Positions 25,801 to 38,530 of a stretch of 64,000 bases of DNA are shown here, in pieces. Numbering within the stretch: the stretch's first letter is position 1; each line of letters starts with the position of its first letter. The notes beneath the pieces are model-generated. The model ran no database searches. It saw nothing but the letters and a program-made list of their open reading frames with translations, and was not told where the DNA came from. The stretch is from Ulva prolifera (taxonomy: Eukaryota; Chlorophyta; Ulvophyceae; Ulvales; Ulvaceae): positions 186,001 to 250,000 of the forward strand of contig JALAAN010000010.1 in NCBI GenBank assembly GCA_023078555.1, written 5' to 3'. The position numbers were made by a program, and so were the translations under genes.

Positions 25801-27738
25801 AGAAATCTCGCCCTCGCAAAAACAGGTTCCCAACCTCACGTTAGGGGCTGAATCTTTGCACATGATGCTATCTATGTCAAATTAATGTGATGTGAGGGTT
25901 TGGAGGCAATCAAGTGATAACTCAGGGCTAGGGCTGCTTTAAATGTTGAAATGGCAGCGTGCTCCCATGCCACTCATGCAGAAATCTCGCACCTCACAAA
26001 AACAGGTTCCCAACCTCACCTTAGGGGCTGAATCTTTGCACATGATGCTCTCTATGTCAAAGGAATGTGGTGTAGAAGTTTGGAGGCAATCAAGTGATAA
26101 ATCAGGGCTAGGGCTGCTATCAATGTTGAAATGGCAGCGCGCTCTCCCGCCACTCATGCAGAAATCCCGCGCCTCACAAAAACAGGTTCCCAACCTCACG
26201 TTAGGGGCTGAATCTTTGCACATGATGCTCTCTTTGTCAAAGGAATGTGGTCTAGAAGTTTGGAGGCAATCAAGTGATAAGTCAGGGCAAGGGTTGCTAT
26301 CAATGTTGAAAAGGCAGCGCGCTCTCCCGCCCCTCATGCAGAAATCCCGCGCCTCACAAAAACAGGTTCCCAACCTCACGTTTGGGGCTGAATCTTTGCA
26401 CATGATACTCTCTATGTCAAAGGAATGTGGTGTAGAAGTTTGGAGGCAATCAAGTGATAAGTCAGGGCTAGGGCTGCTTTAAATGTTGAAATGGCAGCGT
26501 GCTCCCATGCCACTCATGCAGAAATCTCGCACCTCACAAAAACAGGTTCCCAACCTCACCTTAGGGGCTGAATCTTTGCACATGATGCTCTCTATGTCAA
26601 AGGAATGTGGTGTAGAAGTTTGGAGGCAATCAAGTGATAAGTCAGGGCTAGGGCTGCTATCAATGTTGAAATGGCAGCGCGCTCTCCCGCCCCTCATGCA
26701 GAAATCTCGCCCTCACAAAAACAGGTTCCCAACCTCACGTTAGGGGCTGAATCTTTGCACATGATGCTCTCTATGTCAAAGGAATGTGGTGTAGAAGTTT
26801 GGAGGCAATCAAGTGATAAGTCAGGGCTAGGGCTGCCATCAATGTTGAAATGGCAGCGTGCTCCCATGCCACTCATGCAGAAATCTCGCGCCTCACAAAA
26901 ACATGTTCCCAACATCACGTTAGGGGCTGAATCTTTGCACATGATGCTCTCTATGTCAAAGGAATGTGGTCTAGAAGTTTGGAGGCAATCAAGTGATAAG
27001 TCAGGGCTAGGGCTGCTATCAATGTTGAAATGGCAGCGTGCTCCCATGCCCCTCATGCAGAAATCTCGCCCTCACAAAAACAGGTTCCCAACCTCACGTT
27101 CGGGGCTGAATCTTTGCACATGATGCTCTCTATGTCAAAGGAATGTGGTGTAGAAGTTTGGAGGCAATCAAGTGATAAGTCAGGGCTAGGGCTGCTATCA
27201 ATGTTGAAATGGCAGCGTGCTCCCATGCCCCTCATGCAGAAATCCCGCGCCTCACAAAAACATGTTCCCAACCTCACGTTAGGGGCTGAATCTTTGCACA
27301 TGATACTCTCTATGTCACAGGAATGTGGTCTAGAAGTTTGGAGGCAATCAAGTGATAAGTCAGGGCAAGGGCTCCTATCAATGTTGAAATGGCAGCGCGC
27401 TCTCCCGCCACTCATGCAGAAATCTCGCCCTCACAAAAACAGGTTCCCAACCTCACGTTAGGGGCTGAATCTTTGCACATGATGCTCTCTATGTCAAAGG
27501 AATGTGGTCTAGAAGTTTGGAGGCAATCAAGTGACAAGTCAGGGCAAGGGTTGCTATCAATGTTGAAATGGCAGCACGCTCTCCCGCCACTCATGCAGAA
27601 ATCTCGCCCTCGCAAAAACAGGTTCCCAACCTCACGTTAGGGGCTGAATCTTTGCACATGATGCTATCTATGTCAAATTAATGTGATGTGAGGGTTTGGA
27701 GGCAATCAAGTGATAACTCAGGGCTAGGGCTGCTTTAA

Positions 27739-28456
27739 ATGTTGAAATGGCAGCGTGCTCCCATGCCACTCATGCAGAAATCTCGCACCTCACAAAAACA
27801 GGTTCCCATCCTCACCTTAGGGGCTGAATCTTTGCACATGATGCTCTCTATGTCAAAGGAATGTGGTGTAGAAGTTTGGAGGCAATCAAGTGATAAGTCA
27901 GGGCTAGGGCTGCTATCAATGTTGAAATGGCAGCACGCTCTCCCGCCACTCATGCAGAAATCTCGCCCTCGCAAAAACAGGTTCCCAACCTCACGTTAGG
28001 GGCTGAATCTTTGCACATGATGCTATCTATGTCAAATTAATGTGATGTGAGGGTTTGGAGGCAATCAAGTGATAACTCAGGGCTAGGGCTGCTTTAAATG
28101 TTGAAATGGCAGCGTGCTCCCAAGCCACTCATGCAGAAATCTCGCACCTCACAAAAACAGGTTCCCATCCTCACCTTAGGGGCTGAATCTTTGCACATGA
28201 TGCTCTCTATGTCAAAGGAATGTGGTGTAGAAGTTTGGAGGCAATCAAGTGATAAGTCAGGGCTAGGGCTGCTATCAATGTTGAAATGGCAGCACGCTCT
28301 CCCGCCACTCATGCAGAAATCTCGCCCTCGCAAAAACAGGTTCCCAACCTCACGTTAGGGGCTGAATCTTTGCACATGATGCTATCTATGTCAAATTAAT
28401 GTGATGTGAGGGTTTGGAGGCAATCAAGTGATAACTCAGGGCTAGGGCTGCTTTAA
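27739..28456 (+). repeat. Marker dimer pair 2 of super-HOR unit B
   Basis: Dimers start at 27739 and 28098, exactly 9,162 bp after the second pair of unit A. Confidence 0.88.
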
Positions 28457-28796
28457 ATGTTGAAATGGCAGCGTGCTCCCATGCCACTCATGCAGAAATC
28501 TCGCACCTCACAAAAACAGGTTCCCAACCTCACCTTAGGGGCTGAATCTTTGCACATGATGCTCTCTATGTCAAAGGAATGTGGTGTAGAAGTTTGGAGG
28601 CAATCAAGTGATAAATCAGGGCTAGGGCTGCTATCAATGTTGAAATGGCAGCGCGCTCTCCCGCCACTCATGCAGAAATCCCGCGCCTCACAAAAACAGG
28701 TTCCCAACCTCACGTTAGGGGCTGAATCTTTGCACATGATGCTCTCTTTGTCAAAGGAATGTGGTCTAGAAGTTTGGAGGCAATCAAGTGATAAGT

Positions 28797-30592
28797 CAGG
28801 GCAAGGGTTGCTATCAATGTTGAAAAGGCAGCGCGCTCTCCCGCCCCTCATGCAGAAATCCCGCGCCTCACAAAAACAGGTTCCCAACCTCACGTTTGGG
28901 GCTGAATCTTTGCACATGATACTCTCTATGTCAAAGGAATGTGGTGTAGAAGTTTGGAGGCAATCAAGTGATAAGTCAGGGCTAGGGCTGCTTTAAATGT
29001 TGAAATGGCAGCGTGCTCCCATGCCACTCATGCAGAAATCTCGCACCTCACAAAAACAGGTTCCCAACCTCACCTTAGGGGCTGAATCTTTGCACATGAT
29101 GCTCTCTATGTCAAAGGAATGTGGTGTAGAAGTTTGGAGGCAATCAAGTGATAAGTCAGGGCTAGGGCTGCTATCAATGTTGAAATGGCAGCGCGCTCTC
29201 CCGCCCCTCATGCAGAAATCTCGCCCTCACAAAAACAGGTTCCCAACCTCACGTTAGGGGCTGAATCTTTGCACATGATGCTCTCTATGTCAAAGGAATG
29301 TGGTGTAGAAGTTTGGAGGCAATCAAGTGATAAGTCAGGGCTAGGGCTGCCATCAATGTTGAAATGGCAGCGTGCTCCCATGCCACTCATGCAGAAATCC
29401 CGCGCCTCACAAAAACATGTTCCCAACATCACGTTAGGGGCTGAATCTTTGCACATGATGCTCTCTATGTCAAAGGAATGTGCTCTAGAAGTTTGGAGGC
29501 AATCAAGTGATAAGTCAGGGCTAGGGCTGCTATCAATGTTGAAATGGCAGCGTGCTCCCATGCCCCTCATGCAGAAATCTCGCCCTCACAAAAACAGGTT
29601 CCAAACCTCACGTTCGGGGCTGAATCTTTGCACATGATGCTCTCTATGTCAAAGGAATGTGGTGTAGAAGTTTGGAGGCAATCAAGTGATAAGTCAGGGC
29701 AAGGGTTGCTATCAATGTTGAAAAGGCAGCGCGCTCTCCCGCCCCTCATGCAGAAATCCCGCGCCTCACAAAAACAGGTTCCCAACCTCACGTTTGGGGC
29801 TGAATCTTTGCACATGATACTCTCTATGTCAAAGGAATGTGGTGTAGAAGTTTGGAGGCAATCAAGTGATAAGTCAGGGCTAGGGCTGCTTTAAATGTTG
29901 AAATGGCAGCGTGCTCCCATGCCACTCATGCAGAAATCTCGCACCTCACAAAAACAGGTTCCCAACCTCACCTTAGGGGCTGAATCTTTGCACATGATGC
30001 TCTCTATGTCAAAGGAATGTGGTGTAGAAGTTTGGAGGCAATCAAGTGATAAGTCAGGGCTAGGGCTGCTATCAATGTTGAAATGGCAGCGCGCTCTCCC
30101 GCCCCTCATGCAGAAATCTCGCCCTCACAAAAACAGGTTCCCAACCTCACGTTAGGGGCTGAATCTTTGCACATGATGCTCTCTATGTCAAAGGAATGTG
30201 GTGTAGAAGTTTGGAGGCAATCAAGTGATAAGTCAGGGCTAGGGCTGCCATCAATGTTGAAATGGCAGCGTGCTCCCATGCCACTCATGCAGAAATCCCG
30301 CGCCTCACAAAAACATGTTCCCAACATCACGTTAGGGGCTGAATCTTTGCACATGATGCTCTCTATGTCAAAGGAATGTGCTCTAGAAGTTTGGAGGCAA
30401 TCAAGTGATAAGTCAGGGCTAGGGCTGCTATCAATGTTGAAATGGCAGCGTGCTCCCATGCCCCTCATGCAGAAATCTCGCCCTCACAAAAACAGGTTCC
30501 AAACCTCACGTTCGGGGCTGAATCTTTGCACATGATGCTCTCTATGTCAAAGGAATGTGGTGTAGAAGTTTGGAGGCAATCAAGTGATAAGT
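28797..30592 (+). repeat. 898-bp (five-monomer) tandem duplication private to unit B
   Basis: The segment of about 28,797-29,694 is followed directly by its copy at about 29,695-30,592. Both copies contain the tctctatgtc/atactctc monomer, the hybrid gctgctttaa junction (28,993 and 29,891), a gctgccatcaatg monomer and the caggttccaaacc variant. Unit A has only one such segment. Breakpoints fall in the shared tract ttggaggcaatcaagtgata, so they cannot be placed more exactly than about 30 bases. Confidence 0.85.
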
Positions 30593-30613
30593 CAGGGCCT
30601 AGGGCTGCTATCA

Positions 30614-31693
30614 ATGTTGAAATGGCAGCGCGCTCTCCCGCCACTCATGCAGAAATCCCGCGCCTCACAAAAACAGGTTCCCAACCTCACGTTAGGGGCT
30701 GAATCTTTGCACATGATGCTCTCTTTGTCAAAGGAATGTGGTCTAGAAGTTTGGAGGCAATCAAGTGATAAGTCAGGGCAAGGGTTGCTATCAATGTTGA
30801 AAAGGCAGCGCGCTCTCCCGCCCCTCATGCAGAAATCCCGCGCCTCACAAAAACAGGTTCCCAACCTCACGTTAGGGGCTGAATCTTTGCACATGATGCT
30901 CTCTATGTCAAATGAATGTGGTCTAGAAGTTTAGAGGCAATCAAGTGACAAGTCAGGGCAAGGGCTGCTATCAATGTTAAAATGGCAGCGCGCTCTCCCG
31001 CCACTCATGCAGAAATCCCGCGCTTCACAAAAACAGGTTCCCAACCTCACGTTAGGGGCTGAATCTTTGCACATGATACTCTCTATGTCACAGGAATGTG
31101 GTCTAGAAGTTTGGAGGCAATCAAGTGATAAGTCAGGGCAAGGGCTCCTATCAATGTTGAAATGGCAGCGCGCTCTCCCGCCACTCATGCAGAAATCCCG
31201 CGCCTCACAAAAACAGGTTCCCAACCTCACGTTAGGGGCTGAATCTTTGCACATGATGCTCTCTTTGTCAAAGGAATGTGGTCTAGAAGTTTGGAGGCAA
31301 TCAAGTGATAAGTCAGGGCAAGGGTTGCTATCAATGTTGAAAAGGCAGCGCGCTCTCCCGCCCCTCATGCAGAAATCCCGCGCCTCACAAAAACAGGTTC
31401 CCAACCTCACGTTAGGGGCTGAATCTTTGCACATGATGCTCTCTATGTCAAATGAATGTGGTCTAGAAGTTTAGAGGCAATCAAGTGACAAGTCAGGGCA
31501 AGGGCTGCTATCAATGTTAAAATGGCAGCGCGCTCTCCCGCCACTCATGCAGAAATCCCGCGCTTCACAAAAACAGGTTCCCAACCTCACGTTAGGGGCT
31601 GAATCTTTGCACATGATGCTCTCTATGTCACAGGAATGTGGTCTAGAAGTTTGGAGGCAATCAAGTGATAAGTCAGGGCTAGGGCTGCCTATC
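30614..31693 (+). repeat. 540-bp (three-monomer) tandem duplication at the end of unit B
   Basis: The private strings tgtcaaatgaatgtgg and agtttagaggcaatc, found once in unit A (20,850-20,880), occur here twice, at about 30,910-30,940 and 31,450-31,480. The atgttaaaatggcag variant also occurs twice (30,975 and 31,515). The offset is exactly three 180-bp monomers. The second copy runs into the indel-rich stretch that starts near 31,684. Confidence 0.83.
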
Positions 31694-33340
31694 AATGTTG
31701 AAATGGCAGCGCTGCTCTCCCGCCACTCATGCAGAAATCTCGCCCTCACAAAAACAGGTTCCCAACCTCACGTTAGGGCTGAATCTTTGCACATGATGCT
31801 CTCTATGTCAAAGGAATGTGGTGTAGAAGTTTGGAGGCAATCAAGTGATAAGTCAGGGCTAGGGCTGCTATCAATGATGAAATGGCAGCGCGCTCTCCCG
31901 CCACTCATGCAGAAATCCCGCGCCTCACAAAAACAGGTTCCCAACCTCACGTTAGGGGCTGAATCTTTGCACATGATGCTCTCTTTGTCAAAGGAATGTG
32001 GTCTAGAAAGTTTGGAGGCAATCAAGTGATAAGTCAGGGCTAGGGCTGCTATCAATGTTGAAATGGCAGCGTGCTCCCATGCCACTCATGCAAAAATCTC
32101 GCGCCTCACAAAAACATGTTCCCAACCTCATTTTTGAGGCTGAATCTTTGCACATGATGCTCTCTATGTCACAGGAATGTGGTCTAGAAGTTTGGAGGCA
32201 ATCAAGTGACAAGTCAGGGCAAGGGCTGCTATCAATGTTGAAATGGCAGCGCGCTCTCCCGCCACTCATGCAGAAATCCTCGCCCTCACAAAAACAGGTT
32301 CCCAACCTCACGTTAGGGCTGAATCTTTGCACATGATGCTATCTATGTCAAAGTAATGTGAGTGTAGAAGTTTGGAGGCAATCAAGTGATAAGTCAGGGC
32401 TAGGGCTGCTATAAATGTTGAAATGGCAGCGAGCTCCCATGCCACTCATGCAGAAATCTCGCACCTCACAAAAACAGGTTCCCAACCTCACCTTAGGGGC
32501 TGAATCTTTGCACATGATGCTCTCTATGTCAAAGGAATGTGGTGTAGAAGTTTGGAGGCAATCAAGTGATAAGTCAGGGCTAGGGCTGCTATCAATGATG
32601 AAATGGCAGCGCGCTCTCCCGCCACTCATGCAGAAATCCCGCGCCTCACAAAAACAGGTTCCCAACCTCACGTTAGGGGCTGAATCTTTGCACATGATGC
32701 TCTCTTATGTCAAAGGAATGTGGTCTAGAAGTTTGGAGGCAATCAAGTGATAAGTCAGGGCTCGGGCTGCTATCAATGTTGAAATGGCAGCGTGCTCCAT
32801 GCCCCTCATGCAGAAATCTCGACCTCACAAAAACAGGTTCCCAACCTCACCTTAGGGCTGAATCTTTGAACATGAGTGCTCTCTATGTCAAGGAATGTGG
32901 TGTTAGAAGTTTGGAGGCAATCAAGTGTAAGTCAGGGCTAGGGCTGCTATCAATGTTGAAATGGCAGCGCGCTTCCCGCCATCATGCAGAAAATCCGGCG
33001 CCCACAAAAAACAGGNNNNNNNNNNNNNNNNNNNNNNNNNNNNTCAAGTGATAAGTCAGGGCTAGGGCTGCTATCAATGATGAAATGGCAGCGCGCTCTC
33101 CCGCCACTCATGCAGAAATCCCCGCCTCACAAAAACAGGTCCCACCTCACGTTAGGGGCTGAATCTTTGCACATGATGCTCTCTTTGCAAAGGAATGTGG
33201 TCTAGGAAATTTGGAGGCAATCAAGTGATAAGTCAGGGCTAGGCGCTATCAATGTTGAAATGGCAGCGCGCTCCCATGCCACTCATGCAAAATCTCGCGC
33301 CTCACAAAAACATGTTCCCAACCTCACTTTTGAGGGCTGA
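31684..33340 (+). repeat. Indel-rich satellite stretch around an assembly gap
   Basis: Monomers are recognisable, but about one base in every few tens is added or lost: gctgcctatc (31,686), gcgctgctctcc (31,710), cgttagggctg (31,773 and 32,312), ctagaaagtttgg (32,005), aaatcctcgcc (32,274), tctcttatgtc (32,702), tcaagtgtaag (32,920) and gcttcccgcc (32,970). Many changes are in short homopolymer runs such as gggg. Flanking arrays on both sides show almost none of this. An N run lies inside. The pattern is that of unpolished consensus or a contig join more than of natural divergence. Confidence 0.8.
33016..33043. other. Assembly gap, 28 N
   Basis: A run of 28 undetermined bases interrupts a monomer between caaaaaacagg and tcaagtgataag. 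In an intact monomer the bases between these landmarks number about 100, so either the N count is nominal or monomer sequence was lost. True missing length could be any number of monomers. Confidence 0.95.
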
Positions 33341-36300
33341 ATCTTTGCACATGATGCTCTCTATGTCACAGGAATGTGGTCTAGAAGTTTGGAGGCAATC
33401 AAGTGACAAGTCAGGGCAAGGGCTGCTATCAATGTTGAAATGGCAGCGTGCTCCCATGCCACTCATGCAAAAATCTCGCGCCTCACAAAAACATGTTCCC
33501 AACCTCATTTTTGAGGCTGAATCTTTGCACATGATGCTCTCTATGTCACAGGAATGTGGTCTAGAAGTTTGGAGGCAATCAAGTGACAAGTCAGGGCAAG
33601 GGCTGCTATCAATGTTGAAATGGCAGCGTGCTCCCATGCCACTCATGCAGAAATCCCGCGCCTCACAAAAACATGTTCACAACATCACGTTAGGGGCTGA
33701 ATCTTTGCACATGATGCTCTCTATGTCAAAGGAATGTGGTGTAGAAGTTTGGAGGCAATCAAGTGATAAGTCAGGGCTAGGGCTGCTATCAATGTTGAAA
33801 TGGCAGCGCGCTCCCATGCCACTCATGCAAAAATCTCGCGCCTCACAAAAACATGTTCCCAACCTCACTTTTGAGGCTGAATCTTTGCACATGATGCTAT
33901 CTATGTCAAATTAATGTGATGTGAGGGTTTGGAGGCAATCAAGTGATAACTCAGGGCTAGGGCTGCTTTAAATGTTGAAATGGCAGCGTGCTCCCATGCC
34001 ACTCATGCAGAAATCCCGCGCCTCACAAAAACATGTTCACAACATCACGTTAGGGGCTGAATCTTTGCACATGATACTCTCTATGTCACAGGAATGTGGT
34101 CTAGAAGTTTGGAGGCAATCAAGTGATAAGTCAGGGCAAGGGCTCCTATCAATGTTGAAATGGCAGCGCGCTCTCCCGCCACTCAGGCAGAAATCTCGCC
34201 CTCACAAAAACAGGTTCCCAACCTCACGTTAAGGGCTGAATCTTTGCACATGATGCTATCTATGTCAAATTAATGTGATGTGAGGGTTTGGAGGCAATCA
34301 AGTGATAACTCAGGGCTAGGGCTGCTTTAAATGTTGAAATGGCAGCGTGCTCCCATGCCACTCATGCAGAAATCTCGCACCTCACAAAAACAGGTTCCCA
34401 ACCTCACCTTAGGGGCTGAATCTTTGCACATGATGCTCTCTATGTCAAAGGAATGTGGTGTAGAAGTTTGGAGGCAATCAAGTGATAAGTCAGGGCTAGG
34501 GCTGCTATCAATGATGAAATGGCAGCGCGCTCTCCCGCCACTCATGCAGAAATCCCGCGCCTCACAAAAACAGGTTCCCAACCTCACGTTAGGGGCTGAA
34601 TCTTTGCACATGATGCTCTCTTTGTCAAAGGAATGTGGTCTAGAAATTTAGAGGCAATCAAGTGATAAGTCAGGGCTAGGGCTGCTATCAATGTTGAAAT
34701 GGCAGCGCGCTCTCCCGCCACACATGCAGAAATCCCGCGCCTCACAAAAACATGTTCCCAACCTCACGTTAGGGGCTGAATCTTTGCACATGATGCTCTC
34801 TATGTCAAAGGAATGTGGTGTAGAAGTTTGGAGGCAATCAAGTGATAAGTCAGGGCTAGGGCTGCCATCAATGTTGAAATGGCAGCGTGCTCCCATGCCA
34901 CTCATGCAGAAATCCCGCGCCTCACAAAAACATGTTCCCAACATCACGTTAGGGGCTGAATCTTTGCACATGATGCTCTCTATGTCAAAGGAATGTGGTC
35001 TAGAAGTTTGGAGGCAATCAAGTGATATGTCAGGGCTAGGGCTGCTATCAATGTTGAAATGGCAGCGTGCTCCCATGCCCCTCATGCAGAAATCTCGCCC
35101 TCACAAAAACAGGTTCCCAACCTCACGTTCGGGGCTGAATCTTTGCACATGATGCTCTCTATGTCAAAGGAATGTGGTGTAAAAGTTTGGAGGCAATCAA
35201 GTGATAAGTCAGGGCTAGGGCTGCTATCAATGTTGAAATGGCAGCGCGCTCTCCCGCCACTCATGCAGAAATCCCGCGCCTCACAAAAACAGGTTCCCAA
35301 CCTCACGTTAGGGGCTGAATCTTTGCACATGATGCTCTCTTTGTCAAAGGAATGTGTTCTAGAAGTTTGGAGGCAATCAAGTGACAAGTCAGGGCAAGGG
35401 CTGCTATCAATGTTGAAATGGCAGCGCGCTCTCCCGCCACTCATGCAGAAATCCCGCGCTTCACAAAAACAGGTTCCCAACCTCACGTTAGGGGCTGAAT
35501 CTTTGCACATGATACTCTCTATGTCACAGGAATGTGGTCTAGAAGTTTGGAGGCAATCAAGTGATAAGTCAGGGCAAGGGCTCCTATCAATGTTGAAATG
35601 GCAGCGCGCTCTCCCGCCACTCATGCAGAAATCTCGCCCTCACAAAAACAGGTTCCCAACCTCACGTTAAGGGCTGAATCTTTGCACATGATGCTATCTA
35701 TGTATAATTAATGTGATGTGAGGGTTTGGAGGCAATCAAGTGATAACTCAGGGCTAGGGCTGCTTTAAATGTTGAAATGGCAGCGTGCTCCCATGCCACT
35801 CATGCAGAAATCTCGCACCTCACAAAAACAGGTTCCCAACCTCACCTTAGGGGCTGAATCTTTGCACATGATGCTCTCTATGTCAAAGGAATGTGGTGTA
35901 GAAGTTTGGAGGCAATCAAGTGATAAGTCAGGGCTAGGGCTGCTATCAATGATGAAATGGCAGCGCGCTCTCCCGCCACTCATGCAGAAATCCCGCGCCT
36001 CACAAAAACAGGTTCCCAACCTCACGTTAGGGGCTGAATCTTTGCACATGATGCTCTCTTTGTCAAAGGAATGTGGTCTAGAAATTTGGAGGCAATCAAG
36101 TGATAAGTCAGGGCTAGGGCTGCTATCAATGTTGAAATGGCAGCGTGCTCCCATGCCACTCATGCAAAAATCTCGCGCCTCACAAAAACATGTTCCCAAC
36201 CTCATTTTTGAGGCTGAATCTTTGCACATGATGCTCTCTATGTCAAAGGAATGTGGTGTAGAAGTTTGGAGGCAATCAAGTGATAAGTCAGGGCTAGGGC

Positions 36301-38530
36301 TGCTTTAAATGTTGAAATGGCAGCGTGCTCCCATGCCACTCATGCAGAAATCCCGCGCCTCACAAAAACATGTTCACAACATCACGTTAGGGGCTGAATC
36401 TTTGCACATGATACTCTCTATGTCACAGGAATGTGGTCTAGAAGTTTGGAGGCAATCAAGTGACAAGTCAGGGCAAGGGCTGCTATCAATGTTGAAATGG
36501 CAGCGCGCTCTCCCGCCACACATGCAGAAATCCCGCGCCTCACAAAAACATGTTCCCAACCTCACGTTAGGGGCTGAATCTTTGCACATGATGCTCTCTA
36601 TGTCAAAGGAATGTGGTCTAGAAGTTTGGAGGCAATCAAGTGATAAGTCAGGGCTAGGGCTGCCATCAATGTTGAAATGGCAGCGTGCTCCCATGCCACT
36701 CATGCAGAAATCCCGCGCCTCACAAAAACATGTTCACAACATCACGTTAGGGGCTGAATCTTTGCACATGATACTCTCTATGTCACAGGAATGTGGTCTA
36801 GAAGTTTGGAGGCAATCAAGTGATAAGTCAGGGCAAGGGCTCCTATCAATGTTGAAATGGCAGCGCGCTCTCCCGCCACTCAGGCAGAAATCTCGCCCTC
36901 ACAAAAACAGGTTCCCAACCTCACGTTAAGGGCTGAATCTTTGCACATGATGCTATCTATGTCAAATTAATGTGATGTGAGGGTTTGGAGGCAATCAAGT
37001 GATAACTCAGGGCTAGGGCTGCTTTAAATGTTGAAATGGCAGCGTGCTCCCATGCCACTCATGCAGAAATCTCGCACCTCACAAAAACAGGTTCCCAACC
37101 TCACCTTAGGGGCTGAATCTTTGCACATGATGCTCTCTATGTCAAAGGAATGTGGTGTAGAAGTTTGGAGGCAATCAAGTGATAAGTCAGGGCTAGGGCT
37201 GCTATCAATGATGAAATGGCAGCGCGCTCTCCCGCCACTCATGCAGAAATCCCGCGCCTCACAAAAACAGGTTCCCAACCTCACGTTAGGGGCTGAATCT
37301 TTGCACATGATGCTCTCTTTGTCAAAGGAATGTGGTCTAGAAATTTAGAGGCAATCAAGTGATAAGTCAGGGCTAGGGCTGCTATCAATGTTGAAATGGC
37401 AGCGCGCTCTCCCGCCACACATGCAGAAATCCCGCGCCTCACAAAAACATGTTCCCAACCTCACGTTAGGGGCTGAATCTTTGCACATGATGCTCTCTAT
37501 GTCAAAGGAATGTGGTGAAGAAGTTTGGAGGCAATCAAGTGATAAGTCAGGGCTAGGGCTGCCATCAATGTTGAAATGGCAGCGTGCTCCCATGCCACTC
37601 ATGCAGAAATCCCGCGCCTCACAAAAACATGTTCCCAACATCACGTTAGGGGCTGAATCTTTGCACATGATGCTCTCTATGTCAAAGGAATGTGGTCTAG
37701 AAGTTTGGAGGCAATCAAGTGATATGTCAGGGCTAGGGCTGCTATCAATGTTGAAATGGCAGCGTGCTCCCATGCCCCTCATGCAGAAATCTCGCCCTCA
37801 CAAAAACAGGTTCCCAACCTCACGTTCGGGGCTGAATCTTTGCACATGATGCTCTCTATGTCAAAGGAATGTGGTGTAAAAGTTTGGAGGCAATCAAGTG
37901 ATAAGTCAGGGCTAGGGCTGCTATCAATGTTGAAATGGCAGCGCGCTCTCCCGCCACTCATGCAGAAATCCCGCGCCTCACAAAAACAGGTTCCCAACCT
38001 CACGTTAGGGGCTGAATCTTTGCACATGATGCTCTCTTTGTCAAAGGAATGTGTTCTAGAAGTTTGGAGGCAATCAAGTGATAAGTCAGGGCAAGGGCTC
38101 CTATCAATGTTGAAATGGCAGCGCGCTCTCCCGCCACTCAGGCAGAAATCTCGCCCTCACAAAAACAGGTTCCCAACCTCACGTTAAGGGCTGAATCTTT
38201 GCACATGATGCTATCTATGTCAAATTAATGTGATGTGAGGGTTTGGAGGCAATCAAGTGATAACTCAGGGCTAGGGCTGCTTTAAATGTTGAAATGGCAG
38301 CGTGCTCCCATGCCACTCATGCAGAAATCTCGCACCTCACAAAAACAGGTTCCCAACCTCACCTTAGGGGCTGAATCTTTGCACATGATGCTCTCTATGT
38401 CAAAGGAATGTGGTGTAGAAGTTTGGAGGCAATCAAGTGATAAGTCAGGGCTAGGGCTGCTATCAATGATGAAATGGCAGCGCGCTCTCCCGCCACTCAT
38501 GCAGAAATCCCGCGCCTCACAAAAACAGGT
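33341..38530 (+). repeat. Super-HOR family 2, partial copy I
   Basis: This matches copy II at offset 7,371 bp from 33,341 to about 36,000 and at 7,191 bp from 36,309 to 38,530. The change of 180 bp reflects a monomer missing from copy II, not from this one. It is rich in cactcaggcagaaatc, ccacacatgcag, acatgttcacaacatc and cctcatttttgagg classes that are rare or absent in the first 30 kb. A private ggtgaagaag lies near 37,514. Similarity ends where caggttcacaacatc replaces caggttcccaacctc at about 38,530. Confidence 0.85.

Larger units (their letters stand above)
21821..31196 (+). repeat. Super-HOR unit B, second copy of the 9,162-bp unit with an 898-bp internal duplication
   Basis: From 21,821 to about 29,550 this matches unit A monomer for monomer at offset 9,162 (9,161 after unit A's extra g). 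The only base difference I noticed in the first 7 kb is at 26,886 (aaatctcgcg against aaatcccgcg at 17,719). From about 30,592 the offset becomes 10,060 because 898 bp are duplicated within this copy. Similarity to unit A stops near 31,196, where the monomer reads aaatcccgcgcc instead of the aaatctcgccc expected from unit A. Confidence 0.87.

Noticed and set aside
31684-33340. Insertion of a mobile element as the cause of the disturbed stretch
   Set aside because: All bases outside the N run still align to satellite monomers. There is no foreign sequence, terminal repeat or target-site duplication.
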